This document shows positions 51,743 to 60,608 of a stretch of 64,000 nucleotides of DNA, one piece after another. Below the pieces are notes generated by a model. The model was given only the letters and a program-made list of their open reading frames with translations, made no database searches and was not told the origin of the DNA. The translations under genes were made by a program, and so were the position numbers. Source of the DNA: JAGIBJ01 sp032119595 (GTDB taxonomy: Bacteria > Actinomycetota > Thermoleophilia > Solirubrobacterales > Solirubrobacteraceae); assembly GCA_032119595.1 (NCBI GenBank), contig JAUMBQ010000005.1, positions 280,049-344,048 on the forward strand, written 5' to 3'. Position 1 is the stretch's first letter, and each line of letters opens with the position of its first letter.

Positions 51743-52318
51743 TCAGGAGGCGACGGCCGTCGTCTGGCCGTGCGCTGCCAGGAGGAGGTCGTCGAGGTGC
51801 GCCTCGGCCTCTTCCTCGTTCTTGTCGAGCGCGTACATGAGCTCCGACGCGAGGATCTTCTTCGCGCGGGTGTACATCTGCTTCTCACCCGTCGAGAGGC
51901 CCTTGTCGTGCTCGCGGAACGCGAGGTTGCGCACGACTTCGGACAGCTCGTAGATGTCGCCCGTCTTCATCTTGTCGCGGTTGTGCTTGAACCGGCGGTT
52001 CCAGTTCTTCGGCATCTCGGAGGTCTCGGCCTCGAGCACGGCCAGCACCTTGAGGACGGTCTCCTCATCGATCACACGACGAAGGCCAACTTCGGCAGCC
52101 TTCTCGACGGGGACCATCACGGTCATGTCGTTGTGGAGGATCTTGATCGTGAGGTACTCGCGCTCCTCACCGAGGATCGTGCGCAGCTCCTTGCCAGCGA
52201 TCTGCCCGGCACCGTGGTGCGGGTAGACGACGCTGTCACCGAGCTCGAAGTCGATGTGCTCGAGAACGATCTGGATGTCGTCCAGGTCGATGATGTCGAT
52301 GTCGGTCTCGTCGCTAAT
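51743..52318 (-). CDS. carD: CarD-family RNA polymerase-binding regulator, ATT start
   Basis: 191 residues from ATT 52318. The RNAP-interaction domain (FELGDSVVYPHHGAGQIAG, EREYLTIKIL) lies entirely upstream of the first in-frame ATG (52126). No ATG, GTG or TTG occurs in that stretch. AAGGAG sits 6 nt before the ATT, an ideal Shine-Dalgarno. The C-terminal helical DNA-binding domain (NWNRRFKHNRDKMKTGD, LSTGEKQMYTRAKKIL) is normal. CarD stabilises open promoter complexes. A ~20-residue acidic leader precedes the fold. 38 bp after disA, so cotranscribed. Confidence 0.9.
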   Translation of the reverse strand: MSDETDIDIIDLDDIQIVLEHIDFELGDSVVYPHHGAGQIAGKELRTILGEEREYLTIKILHNDMTVMVPVEKAAEVGLRRVIDEETVLKVLAVLEAETSEMPKNWNRRFKHNRDKMKTGDIYELSEVVRNLAFREHDKGLSTGEKQMYTRAKKILASELMYALDKNEEEAEAHLDDLLLAAHGQTTAVAS

Positions 52319-52356
52319 GGTGAGCTCCTTGGTCAGCGTCCCGGAGGACGGCGCGT

Positions 52357-53469
52357 CTAATGGTCATGCAGGAAACGATCAACGAAGTTGACCTCCTGCA
52401 GGCGGCGAAGACCCTCGCGGATCTCCTTCGCCCTGGTGGCATCGACGCCATCGACCTGCTCGAGGTCGATGTCATCGGAGGCCACAAGTCCTTCAAGCCC
52501 GTCGAACGTGCGCACCAGGTGCGCCACGGCGAGCTTGGGGAGTCGGGGGATTCGTCCGAGCGCGCGATACCCACGAGGGGCGGCGCGCTCATCAAGGGTG
52601 TTGACCTTGCGGTCGTACCCCAGGAGTTCAGCCAGACGGCCGAAGTCCAGGAGTTCTTGATGCGGAAGGCGGGAGAGCTCGTCGAGGGCGCCAGCGAGCG
52701 CCTCGTCGGACGAGTCCAGGAGGTAGTCCTGAAGCAGCGCGGTCTTGTCGCCGGCGACGCCCATCATGGTCTCCTCGAGCTGCATCTCGATGAGGCGACC
52801 CTCGCGGCCGAGTTCGACGATGAACCGCTCGATCTCAACGGCCATGCGCGCGACCAGCTCGTAGCGCTGTAGCGCCGTGAGAACGTCGTGCATGAGCACG
52901 CGCCCCTCGAACTCCATTGCCATCAGTCGCGTCGCGATCTGATCGAGGCGAGCGCGGTACTTGTCGAGCGTAGCCAGGGCCTGATTGGCCTTGGCGAGCA
53001 CGACGGTGATGTCTTCCAAGATGTACTTGGAACCATCGACGTAGAGCGACACGACGTCGCGGCGAGCGGAGATCGCGATGACGAGCGCTGAGGTCTGCTT
53101 GGAGACGCGCTCGGCGGTGCGGTGGCGGGTGCCGGTCTCGAGCGAGAGGATCGTCGGATCCGGCATGAGCTGCGTGTTGACCATCGTGATCTTCGTCGCC
53201 GTGGCGTTCAGCACGATGGCGCCGTCCATCTTGGCCACTTGGTAGACCATCGCCGGCGAGTAATCGAGATCGAGCTTGATCCCGCCGGAGAACATGAACG
53301 AGACCTCGTCCGGATCGGCGACAATCACCAGGCCGCCGGTTCGGGCGTGCACAATGTTGTCGATGCCCTCACGCAGCGCGGTCCCCGGAGCCACCATTTC
53401 CAGGGCTCGAAGGAGTCTGGGTTCTTGGCCGTCGGGGTCGATAAACTCGTCCAGACGCCCCGACATCAC
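52357..53469 (-). CDS. disA: Diadenylate cyclase DisA
   Basis: 370 residues; ATG 53466 is as likely as GTG 53469. The DAC domain has both active motifs, D82-G-A84 and R115-H-R117 in GTRHRTAERV. The helical linker and the C-terminal HhH DNA-binding domain (LPKLAVAHLVRTFDGLEGL) follow. It makes c-di-AMP from two ATP and scans DNA for branched structures. It heads disA-carD-ispD. The radA gene that usually precedes it is absent. The c-di-AMP riboswitch at 23.8 kb is a probable target. Confidence 0.95.
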   Translation of the reverse strand: MMSGRLDEFIDPDGQEPRLLRALEMVAPGTALREGIDNIVHARTGGLVIVADPDEVSFMFSGGIKLDLDYSPAMVYQVAKMDGAIVLNATATKITMVNTQLMPDPTILSLETGTRHRTAERVSKQTSALVIAISARRDVVSLYVDGSKYILEDITVVLAKANQALATLDKYRARLDQIATRLMAMEFEGRVLMHDVLTALQRYELVARMAVEIERFIVELGREGRLIEMQLEETMMGVAGDKTALLQDYLLDSSDEALAGALDELSRLPHQELLDFGRLAELLGYDRKVNTLDERAAPRGYRALGRIPRLPKLAVAHLVRTFDGLEGLVASDDIDLEQVDGVDATRAKEIREGLRRLQEVNFVDRFLHDH

Positions 53470-53475
53470 CCACCT

Positions 53476-53526
53476 ATGGTATCGAGAAAAGGCCCGATTT
53501 TCCAGTATGGGTAACGCTACGTAGCG
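53476..53526 (-). promoter_or_regulatory. disA operon promoter with upstream palindrome
   Basis: On the minus strand: -35-like TGGAAA (53504-53499), 17-bp spacer, -10-like TACCAT (53481-53476), then AGGTGG before the start. Just upstream is a perfect 12-bp palindrome CGCTACGTAGCG (53515-53526), well placed for an activator or repressor. Confidence 0.5.
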
Positions 53527-53662
53527 CTCAGAGGCAAACGCCCCCGCTAGCGCCGCAGGTCAGGCCCCACCGTGGCACGTCGGAGCCCCGGTTTCAAGGG
53601 GCAGGCGCGCGCCAGGTCGTGCGACTCCGGATCCCGCCCACCCAGAGTCGCCCCGACGGCAT

Positions 53663-54313
53663 CTACCGGACGTTGCTGACCTTTTGCGCGAAGCCGTAGA
53701 TCAGGCACTGGGCGTCGGGCGTGGCCCGACCATCCTGCCGAACCACGCCGTCGAAGACCGAGTTCAGCCCAGCCTGCTCCAGCGTGATGCGGAAGGTGTT
53801 CGATCCGCCGATCGTGACGGTGTTCACCGTGTTTGGGGCCACGACACCGAGTTCGGGGGCGCCGTTGCCGATCGTCCGGGCGATGTTGACGTTGCCAGCC
53901 GTCTTGTTGGCGAACGTGAGCCGCGTGACAGGATCCTCGACCCCAGCCTTGGCGTTCTGGTCGCCACAGGTCGCCGACAGCTCACCGAGCCCCTCGATGG
54001 ACGACACAATGCCCGGGACGTCGGTGGCGTTGTCGTTGACGGCGGTGAGCCGCGCAAACGAGTCGGCCTCGCCGCGCATCACGTCACTGAGGAACTTGCC
54101 TGGGATCTGACCCTTCGCGGGCCCAGACGCGGCGGTGGCGACGAGCTTGCCGGCGGCCTTGGCGGTCGACGACGACGAAGACACGGCATCACGGCCGTCG
54201 ACTTTGCCTGCGTTCGTGGCATAGGTCGTCGCGGCGACCGCCGTGCCGGTCGAGGCAACGCCGAGCGCGAGCAGGGCAACGCCCATCGCGGGACTGGGAG
54301 CTTTGATCTTCAT
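53663..54313 (-). CDS. Secreted protein of unknown function
   Basis: 216 residues from ATG 54313, with GGAGG upstream. Signal peptide ~1-28 (MGVALLALGVASTGTAVAA). The mature part starts with a Ser-rich NAGKVDGRDAVSSSSSTAKA, then a beta-rich domain with two cysteines (SATCGDQN and DAQCLIYGF) that may form a disulphide. The pattern resembles the many small secreted proteins special to Solirubrobacterales. It sits where radA is usually found, between clpC and disA. Confidence 0.65.
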   Translation of the reverse strand: MKIKAPSPAMGVALLALGVASTGTAVAATTYATNAGKVDGRDAVSSSSSTAKAAGKLVATAASGPAKGQIPGKFLSDVMRGEADSFARLTAVNDNATDVPGIVSSIEGLGELSATCGDQNAKAGVEDPVTRLTFANKTAGNVNIARTIGNGAPELGVVAPNTVNTVTIGGSNTFRITLEQAGLNSVFDGVVRQDGRATPDAQCLIYGFAQKVSNVR

Positions 54314-54444
54314 GAGGAGGCCTCCGCAAGCGGATATCGGGTGCTTGCCATGCAGAACACACCACCATGCCCCGAAGTGCGGGCGACGCCGTGCAAGCCC
54401 CGGACGACGCCGGTCAGCGATGGCCCTCACTGCCAGCCGGAGGC

Positions 54445-54553
54445 GTGAACGGCCAAAAGGTGTCGTCAGGACAACAACAAATGGCCGCTCAGCGCCGGCC
54501 GAAGCGTGAACGGCCAAAAGGTGTCGTCAGGACAAAAACAAATGGCCGCTCAG
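54445..54553 (+). repeat. Two copies of the 48-bp imperfect palindrome
   Basis: Copies at 54445-54492 and 54506-54553, 61 bp apart. They carry GGTGTC where other copies have TCTGTC, and the second has AAAACA for AACACA-like centre, so these two form a local subtype. They lie between the clpC stop and the secreted-protein gene. Orientation is as in all other asymmetric copies. Confidence 0.9.
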
Positions 54554-54602
54554 CGCTGGTCGGAGCGTGAACGGTCGATGGGGCGTCGACGCCCCAGAAA
54601 AG

Positions 54603-54640
54603 CGAAAGGCCCGCCGCGCTCTCGCGCAGCGGGCCTTTCG
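54603..54640 (-). terminator. Intrinsic terminator of clpC
   Basis: CGAAAGGCCCGC (54603-54614) pairs with GCGGGCCTTTCG (54629-54640) around a GC-rich loop. On the minus strand CTTTTCT follows. It lies 18 bp after the clpC stop. Confidence 0.85.
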
Positions 54641-54658
54641 GCGACGGTGTCTCTGGAG

Positions 54659-57274
54659 TTAGCCCTTTTTGAGGCTGTCCGCGCCAGGCGTGGACTCTGG
54701 ACCGTCGTCGGTCTTGGTGAGGTTGGGCGCATCGTCGTCGGTCGTGACGCCAACCGCAACCGGTTTGCGATCGGACTCAACGAATGTCAGCGTGAGTTCG
54801 CCATCGTTCTCGCCACCGATCTGATGGTCGACGAGGATGGTCTTGCCAGCCTCGGCATCCATCGTGTGCCGGAGCACGAAGTCGGACAGCGGATCTTCGA
54901 TGTAGCGCTGGATGGCGCGACGCAGCGGACGCGCACCCATACCCGGATCCCAACCCTTGTCGACCAGGAAGTCCTTGGCCGAGTCGGTGAGGTCGAGCTG
55001 GAGCTCGCGCTCCGACAGCGACACCTTGATCCGCGTGAGCAGGAGATCGATGATCTGCTTGATCTCGTCCTTCTGCAGCTTGTGGAACACGATGACGTCA
55101 TCGATGCGGTTGAGGAACTCGGGGCGGAACGCGCGCTTGAGATCGCTCATCACGCGGCCCTTCATGTCGTCGTACGACACGCCCATCTCGTCCTCGACGA
55201 CCTGGAAGCCAAGCGGCGTGCCCTTCGCGATCTCGCTGGCGCCGATGTTCGACGTCATGATCACGATGGCGTGACGGAAGTCGACCGTGCGGCCCTGCGA
55301 GTCGGTCAGGCGACCATCCTCGAGGATCTGCAGGAGCAGGTTGAAGACGTCCGGGTGCGCCTTCTCGATCTCGTCGAGCAGGAGGACGCAGTACGGCTTG
55401 CGGCGCACGGCTTCGGTGAGCTGGCCACCCTCGTCGTACCCGACGTAGCCCGGAGGCGAACCGACGAGTCGGCTGACCGCGTGCTTCTCCATGTACTCGG
55501 ACATGTCGATGCGGACCATCGCCTCGTCGTCCCCGAAGAGGAACTCCGCGAGGGTACGAGCGAGCTCGGTCTTGCCGACACCTGAGGGGCCGAGGAAGAT
55601 GAACGAGCCCGTCGGCCGCTTGGGATCCTTGAGACCCGCACGCGAACGGCGGATCGCCTTGGAGATGACTTCGACGGCCGGCTTCTGCCCGATGACGCGC
55701 TTGTGGAGTTCTTCCTCCATGCGGATGAGCTTCTGCGTCTCGGCCTCGGTGAGCTTGAAGACGGGGATGCCGGTCCACATGGACACGATCTCCGCGACTT
55801 CTTCCTCGCCGATCGAGGCGCGCTCGCCCTCGCCTTCGCCTGCCTGCCACTCGTCTTCGAGTTCGCGCTTCTTGGCGACGAGCTTGCGCTCGTCGTCGCG
55901 CAGGCTAGCCGCCTTCTCGAACTCCTGGGCCTCGATCGCGGCTTCTTTGGCGCGGCGCGCCTCCTCGATCTCGTCCTCGAGCTCGCGATGCACTGGCGGT
56001 GAGCTCATCGACTTGATGCGCTTACGGGAAGACGCCTCGTCGATGAGGTCGATTGCCTTGTCTGGCAGCTGGCGGTCGGAGATGTAGCGATCCGACAGCT
56101 CGGCGGCCGCCACGAGGGCGTCGTCGGTGATGTCGATGCGGTGATGCGCCTCGTAACGATCGCGCAGGCCCTGCAGGATCTGCACGGTCTGCTCGACGGT
56201 CGGCTGCTCGACGCGGATCTGCTGGAAGCGACGCTCCAGGGCGGAGTCGCGCTCGAGGTACTTGCGGTACTCATCGAGTGTGGTCGCACCGATCGTCTGC
56301 AGCTCGCCACGGGCGAGGGCCGGCTTCAGGATGCTGGCAGCGTCGATCGCGCCCTCCGCGGCACCGGCTCCGACAAGATTGTGGATCTCGTCGATGAACA
56401 GGATGATGTCGCCGCGCTGGGTGATCTCCTTCATCACCTTCTTGAGGCGCTCCTCGAACTCACCGCGGTACTTGGAACCGGCCACGAGGGCTGCGAGGTC
56501 GAGGGTGTAGATCTGCTTGTCGCGCAGGAGCTCCGGGACGTCGCCCTGGATGATCGCCTGAGCGAGGCCTTCGACGACGGCCGTCTTGCCGACGCCCGGC
56601 TCGCCGATGAGAATCGGGTTGTTCTTCGTGCGGCGCGAGAGGATCTGCATGATCCGCTCGACTTCGGTGGCGCGCCCGACGACGGGGTCGAGCTTGCCAT
56701 CGGCGGCGAGCTTGGTGAGGTTGCGGCCGAACTGGTCGAGCAGCTTGCTCGACTTCTTGCCTTCACCCGAGCCCGAGCTGCTGGAACTCGAACCGGAACT
56801 CGCACCGGAGCCGGAGGCCTCACCCTGACGGCGACCGCTGGGGCCCGACAGCATGCGGATGACCTCGCCGCGAATCTTCTCGGCGTCGGCATCGAAGTCG
56901 AGGAGGATGCGGGCAGCGACGCCCTCGTTCTCCCGGACCAGGCCGAGCAACAGGTGCTCGGTGCCGATGTAGTTGTGGCCGAGGCTGAGGGCTTCCCGGA
57001 GCGCCAGCTCAAGGACTTTCTTCGCTCTCGGGGTGAACGGGATCTGGCCCGTCGTCACCTCTTCACCTGAGCCGACGATGCGGACGACCTGCGCCCTCAC
57101 CCGCTCCACGGTGATATCGAGACCTTCGAGCGCACGCGCTGCAAGACCCTGCTCCTCCCGGAGCAGGCCAAGCAGGACGTGCTCGGTCCCGATGTAATTG
57201 TGCTTCAGCGTGCGGGCCTCATCCTGCGCGAGGACGATGACCTGGCGTGCGCGCTCTGTAAATCGCTCGAACAT
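54659..57274 (-). CDS. clpC: ATP-dependent Clp protease ATP-binding subunit ClpC
   Basis: 871 residues from ATG 57274. Double Clp-N repeat (1-145), then a Ser/Gly-rich linker (~150-175). AAA-1 has Walker A GEPGVGKT (224-231); a UVR-type middle domain follows (ELEDEIEEARRAKEAAIEAQ); AAA-2 has GPSGVGKTELA and a late RPLRRAIQRYIEDPL. It unfolds substrates for ClpP and, with adaptors, controls stress and cell-cycle proteins. The ctsR-mcsA-mcsB genes of Firmicutes are absent upstream. A long 5' gap precedes it. Confidence 0.96.
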   Translation of the reverse strand: MFERFTERARQVIVLAQDEARTLKHNYIGTEHVLLGLLREEQGLAARALEGLDITVERVRAQVVRIVGSGEEVTTGQIPFTPRAKKVLELALREALSLGHNYIGTEHLLLGLVRENEGVAARILLDFDADAEKIRGEVIRMLSGPSGRRQGEASGSGASSGSSSSSSGSGEGKKSSKLLDQFGRNLTKLAADGKLDPVVGRATEVERIMQILSRRTKNNPILIGEPGVGKTAVVEGLAQAIIQGDVPELLRDKQIYTLDLAALVAGSKYRGEFEERLKKVMKEITQRGDIILFIDEIHNLVGAGAAEGAIDAASILKPALARGELQTIGATTLDEYRKYLERDSALERRFQQIRVEQPTVEQTVQILQGLRDRYEAHHRIDITDDALVAAAELSDRYISDRQLPDKAIDLIDEASSRKRIKSMSSPPVHRELEDEIEEARRAKEAAIEAQEFEKAASLRDDERKLVAKKRELEDEWQAGEGEGERASIGEEEVAEIVSMWTGIPVFKLTEAETQKLIRMEEELHKRVIGQKPAVEVISKAIRRSRAGLKDPKRPTGSFIFLGPSGVGKTELARTLAEFLFGDDEAMVRIDMSEYMEKHAVSRLVGSPPGYVGYDEGGQLTEAVRRKPYCVLLLDEIEKAHPDVFNLLLQILEDGRLTDSQGRTVDFRHAIVIMTSNIGASEIAKGTPLGFQVVEDEMGVSYDDMKGRVMSDLKRAFRPEFLNRIDDVIVFHKLQKDEIKQIIDLLLTRIKVSLSERELQLDLTDSAKDFLVDKGWDPGMGARPLRRAIQRYIEDPLSDFVLRHTMDAEAGKTILVDHQIGGENDGELTLTFVESDRKPVAVGVTTDDDAPNLTKTDDGPESTPGADSLKKG

Positions 57275-57790
57275 TGCTGGCAGTCCTCCACTCCGGCCAC
57301 ATGGCCTTCCGTGCGCGGTGCTCCTTCCTCCAGTCATCGGCCGCAGGAGCGACTTTCTGAGGCTGGGCTTCGGTATTCACCGCGTAGGCCGAGTCTACAA
57401 CGCCCGAAGGTCGACCATGTCCACCGTTCACCGGGCCGCAAGACGATGCACTGGCCAGTGGGCCGCTGAGGGCGGAAGTGGCCAGCGCGCACGGGCACTC
57501 TCGGCGGTTCTGCAAGGCTGCCCGCAGCACCATTTGGGGTGCCCCGAACGGGCCGGCAGACCCCAATGCGCCCAACCGCCCGGATGGACACTTGGTGCAG
57601 ATCCGCGGCGAACGGCCCTAGACAGACCGTGCCCGAGCGTGCTTGCCTTTTCCGGTGCCGCCCCGGTGAGCGGCGAGTGCTGATGCTGCTGACGCGCCAG
57701 GATCAGGCGCGGGGCACTGCGAGACGCTGTGGCGGCGTTCCGCGCCAGGGTCAGGCGCGGGGCACCGCGGGACGCTGTGGCGGCGTTCCG
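57275..57790. repeat. clpC upstream region and a 48-bp tandem duplication
   Basis: A 516-bp gene-free stretch. At 57694-57741 and 57742-57789 a 48-bp unit starting GCGCCAGG is duplicated with four differences, ending 2 bp before the stop of the next minus-strand gene. Each copy contains a CGCC...GGCG hairpin. The clpC promoter should lie nearer 57300-57450, but no clear -10/-35 was identified. Confidence 0.7.
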
Positions 57791-58552
57791 CTAGCCCCAG
57801 GGCCGCTGCGCGACGAACGTGATCTGGCCGGCAACCATCAATTTGAGCGCGTTGCGCTGCGCGGTATTGAGTCGGCCGACCCGGCTCACGCCGTTCACCA
57901 CGCGATTGACTGGCGACTCGCGCGTCCAATACCGGTCGAAGAATCGCGATCGGTGCATCACGCGCCGGGCCAGCAGCGTCACCACGTCGACGCCGGGGCG
58001 GATCTCCAGCGGGTGCAGCCCGGCCCGTTCGAGCGCCAGTCGCCAGCCGTAGGCGGTGAACCCTCCGACGCTGCGCGAGTGGAACAGCTCGAGCTGCGAC
58101 ACCGAGCCGCAGAAGATTCCGCCGGGTCGCAAGACGCGTGCGATGTCGGCCAGCAACGGCTCCGGCAGCGTGACGTGCTCAAACACCTGTTGGGAGAACA
58201 CGAGGTCGGCGCCGCCGTCGGCCAGCGGGATGTTGATGCCGTCGAACGTGCGGAACTCGGCGTCTTTGCGCTGCGGCCGTTCGCCAACCTCGGCCGAGGA
58301 GTCGATATCGACCCCCAGCCAGTGCGCCTTCGGGCTCTTGGAGAGGACCGCGTCGAGCCCTTCGCCGCGGCCGCACCCGACATCGACGACGACTGGTTGC
58401 CGGGTCGCGACCTCGGTCGCGTCGATCTGCGCCAGCCCGGTGGTTTCGAGCCAGTCGAGCTGATGCTTCAGGACATCCTGGGCGAACGACTGCCGGGCGT
58501 GGTCGGCCGGCAGGACGGGCCCGAGGGCGTCGAGGAGGTCGTCGCCGAGCAC
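57791..58552 (-). CDS. Class I SAM-dependent methyltransferase (type 11)
   Basis: 253 residues. Motif I VVVDVGCGRGEGL, acidic WLGVDIDSS, DLVFSQQVFEHVTLPEPLL and VLRPGGIFCGSVSQ. A C-terminal extension (FFDRYWTRESPVNRVVNGV) resembles surface-glycan methyltransferases. It starts 13 bp after lysS, so it is probably cotranscribed. Substrate unknown. Confidence 0.83.
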   Translation of the reverse strand: MLGDDLLDALGPVLPADHARQSFAQDVLKHQLDWLETTGLAQIDATEVATRQPVVVDVGCGRGEGLDAVLSKSPKAHWLGVDIDSSAEVGERPQRKDAEFRTFDGINIPLADGGADLVFSQQVFEHVTLPEPLLADIARVLRPGGIFCGSVSQLELFHSRSVGGFTAYGWRLALERAGLHPLEIRPGVDVVTLLARRVMHRSRFFDRYWTRESPVNRVVNGVSRVGRLNTAQRNALKLMVAGQITFVAQRPWG

Positions 58553-58565
58553 GGCAGGGGCGCGC

Positions 58566-60599
58566 TTAGATCTCGCGCAGGGCCGGGAAGAGGATCACGT
58601 CGCGGATCGATCCCGACCCGGTGAGCATGATCACGAGCCGGTCGATCCCGACGCCAACGCCGGCCGCGGGCGGCATGCCCTGCTCGAGCGCTTGCACGAA
58701 CGAATGGTCGTACGGCTGCGCCTCGGCGTCGCCGCCCTCGGAGTACCGCTGCTGGGCCTCGAAGCGCTGGCGCTGCTCGTCGGGGTCGTTGAGTTCGGAG
58801 AACGCGTTGGCGATCTCGACACCGTTCGCGTACGCCTCCCAGCGCTCGGTGAGCCCGTCGATGGTGCGGTGGCGCTTGGCCAGCGGTGAGAGCTCGACCG
58901 GGTGATCGAGGATGAAGGTCGGCTGGATCAGCGTCGGCTCCACGAACGTGCCGAGGAGTTCGTCGGCGAGCTGCGGCCAGCTGAGGTCGTCCAGGTTGGC
59001 GATCTGCTTGGCCAGCTTCGGCTTGGCCTTCACGGCGCGGCGCAGGAACTCGTTCTGGTCGACGATCTCGCCGGTCGGGTCGCCGTTGTCGTCCTCGATC
59101 TCGTACTCGCCGCCACCGATCGAGCACTGCACGTGCGCGAGGAGATCGATGCCGGTCGCTTCCTGCACGGCGTCGACGAACGTGACGCGGCGCCAGGGCT
59201 GGTCGAAGCGGATGGCGCCCTCGGCGTCGTAGTCGTACCCGGCGGCATCGGCCGCGGCTCGGACGAGCTGCTCGGTGCGGTCGGCGGCTTGGTGGTATTC
59301 GGCGTAGGCCTCGTACCACTCGATCGAGGTGAACTCCGGGTTGTGCTTGGGGCTGAGGCCCTCGTTGCGGAAGTTCTTGCCGATCTCGTAGACGCGCTCA
59401 AGCCCGCCGACCAGGCAGCGCTTGAGGTACAGCTCGGGTGCAATGCGCAGGTAGAGCTTGCGGTTGAGCGCGTTGTGGTGCGTGACGAACGGCTCGGCGG
59501 CGGCGCCGCCGTAGAGCGTCTGGAGGATCGGGGTTTCGACTTCCAGGAAGCCGTCGGCGTCGAGGGCGCGGCGGAAGGCCGAGACGACCCGCGAACGGGC
59601 GATGAAGGTCGCGCGGCTGGACTCGTTCGAGAGGAGGTCGACTTCACGGTGGCGGTACTTCGCCTCCACGTCTTGGAGGCCGTGGCGCTTGTCCGGCGGC
59701 GGGCGCAGGGCCTTTGCGAGAATCTCGACCGACTGGATCTGGATCGTGAGCTCGCCGCGCTGGGAGACGAACGCGCGGCCTTCGACGCCGAGCAGGTCGC
59801 CCAGGTCGACGAGGTCGCTCAGCAGCGCGAACTGCTTGGGATCCAGCGTGTCGGACGTGGCCTGGAGCTGGATGCGGCCCGAGCGGTCGAACAGATCCAG
59901 GAAGCTCATGCCGCCCTGGCCACGCCGCGAGGCCAGCCGACCGGCGACGCGGTGCGTCTGCTGCGTCTCGGCGCCGGGCTCGAGGTCGGCGTGCGCGGCG
60001 CGCACGTCGGCGATCGGCTCGGGCGAGTCGAACGAGTACGGGAACGGGTCGATGCCGTCGGCGCGCAGCGCGTCAAGGCGACCGCGGCGCGCGGCGAGGA
60101 TCTCGGCTTCGGCGCGTGAGGAGGCGGCCTGGTCGAGATGCTCGGTCAGGACTCGGTGCTGAGCCTTGAGTTCGTTCCCGGCGCTGCGGATCCAGACCGA
60201 CAGCGGCTTGGACAGCGCGCGCGGGTCGTCGACCGGCTCACCGCCGGCCAGCCGCTGCACGTCGGTGTCGATCGACGCCAGCTCGGTGGCGGCATCGGCG
60301 AACCACTCGAGGAGTGGCCGGTAGACCGGGCTGCCTTGCGGCCCGACGGGAAGCCCGGCCCAGTCAGCGTCCCAGTCGAGTTCGGCGCGCATCGCGAGGA
60401 CGGGCGTGATCGCGTCGTGCGCGACCGTCGCAGCGGCCTGGTCCTCTGGGGAGCGCGCGAAGCCCGACGACGCGTTCTTCAGCGCGCCAACGCGCGACGC
60501 GAGTTCGGTCGCGCGCTCGAGCGCAGCCGATAGCTCGGCCTCGACGGAGGCCGGGAGCGGAGCGCGGTCTGAGGTTGCGGGATCGGCGCTGGGGGCCAT
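58566..60599 (-). CDS. lysS: Lysyl-tRNA synthetase (class II) with a long N-terminal extension
   Basis: 677 residues against ~500 for usual LysS. The standard enzyme begins near residue 165 (RRGRLDALRADGIDPFPYSF), then the OB-fold anticodon domain (HRVAGRLASRRGQGGMSFLDL) and the class II core: motif 2 FRNEGLSPKHNPEFTSIEWY and motif 3 GVGIDRLVIMLTGS. The first ~160 residues are helical and acidic, without a fold I recognise. Charges tRNA-Lys. Follows greA by 9 bp. Confidence 0.94.
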   Translation of the reverse strand: MAPSADPATSDRAPLPASVEAELSAALERATELASRVGALKNASSGFARSPEDQAAATVAHDAITPVLAMRAELDWDADWAGLPVGPQGSPVYRPLLEWFADAATELASIDTDVQRLAGGEPVDDPRALSKPLSVWIRSAGNELKAQHRVLTEHLDQAASSRAEAEILAARRGRLDALRADGIDPFPYSFDSPEPIADVRAAHADLEPGAETQQTHRVAGRLASRRGQGGMSFLDLFDRSGRIQLQATSDTLDPKQFALLSDLVDLGDLLGVEGRAFVSQRGELTIQIQSVEILAKALRPPPDKRHGLQDVEAKYRHREVDLLSNESSRATFIARSRVVSAFRRALDADGFLEVETPILQTLYGGAAAEPFVTHHNALNRKLYLRIAPELYLKRCLVGGLERVYEIGKNFRNEGLSPKHNPEFTSIEWYEAYAEYHQAADRTEQLVRAAADAAGYDYDAEGAIRFDQPWRRVTFVDAVQEATGIDLLAHVQCSIGGGEYEIEDDNGDPTGEIVDQNEFLRRAVKAKPKLAKQIANLDDLSWPQLADELLGTFVEPTLIQPTFILDHPVELSPLAKRHRTIDGLTERWEAYANGVEIANAFSELNDPDEQRQRFEAQQRYSEGGDAEAQPYDHSFVQALEQGMPPAAGVGVGIDRLVIMLTGSGSIRDVILFPALREI

Positions 60600-60608
60600 G
60601 GGCCCGCC

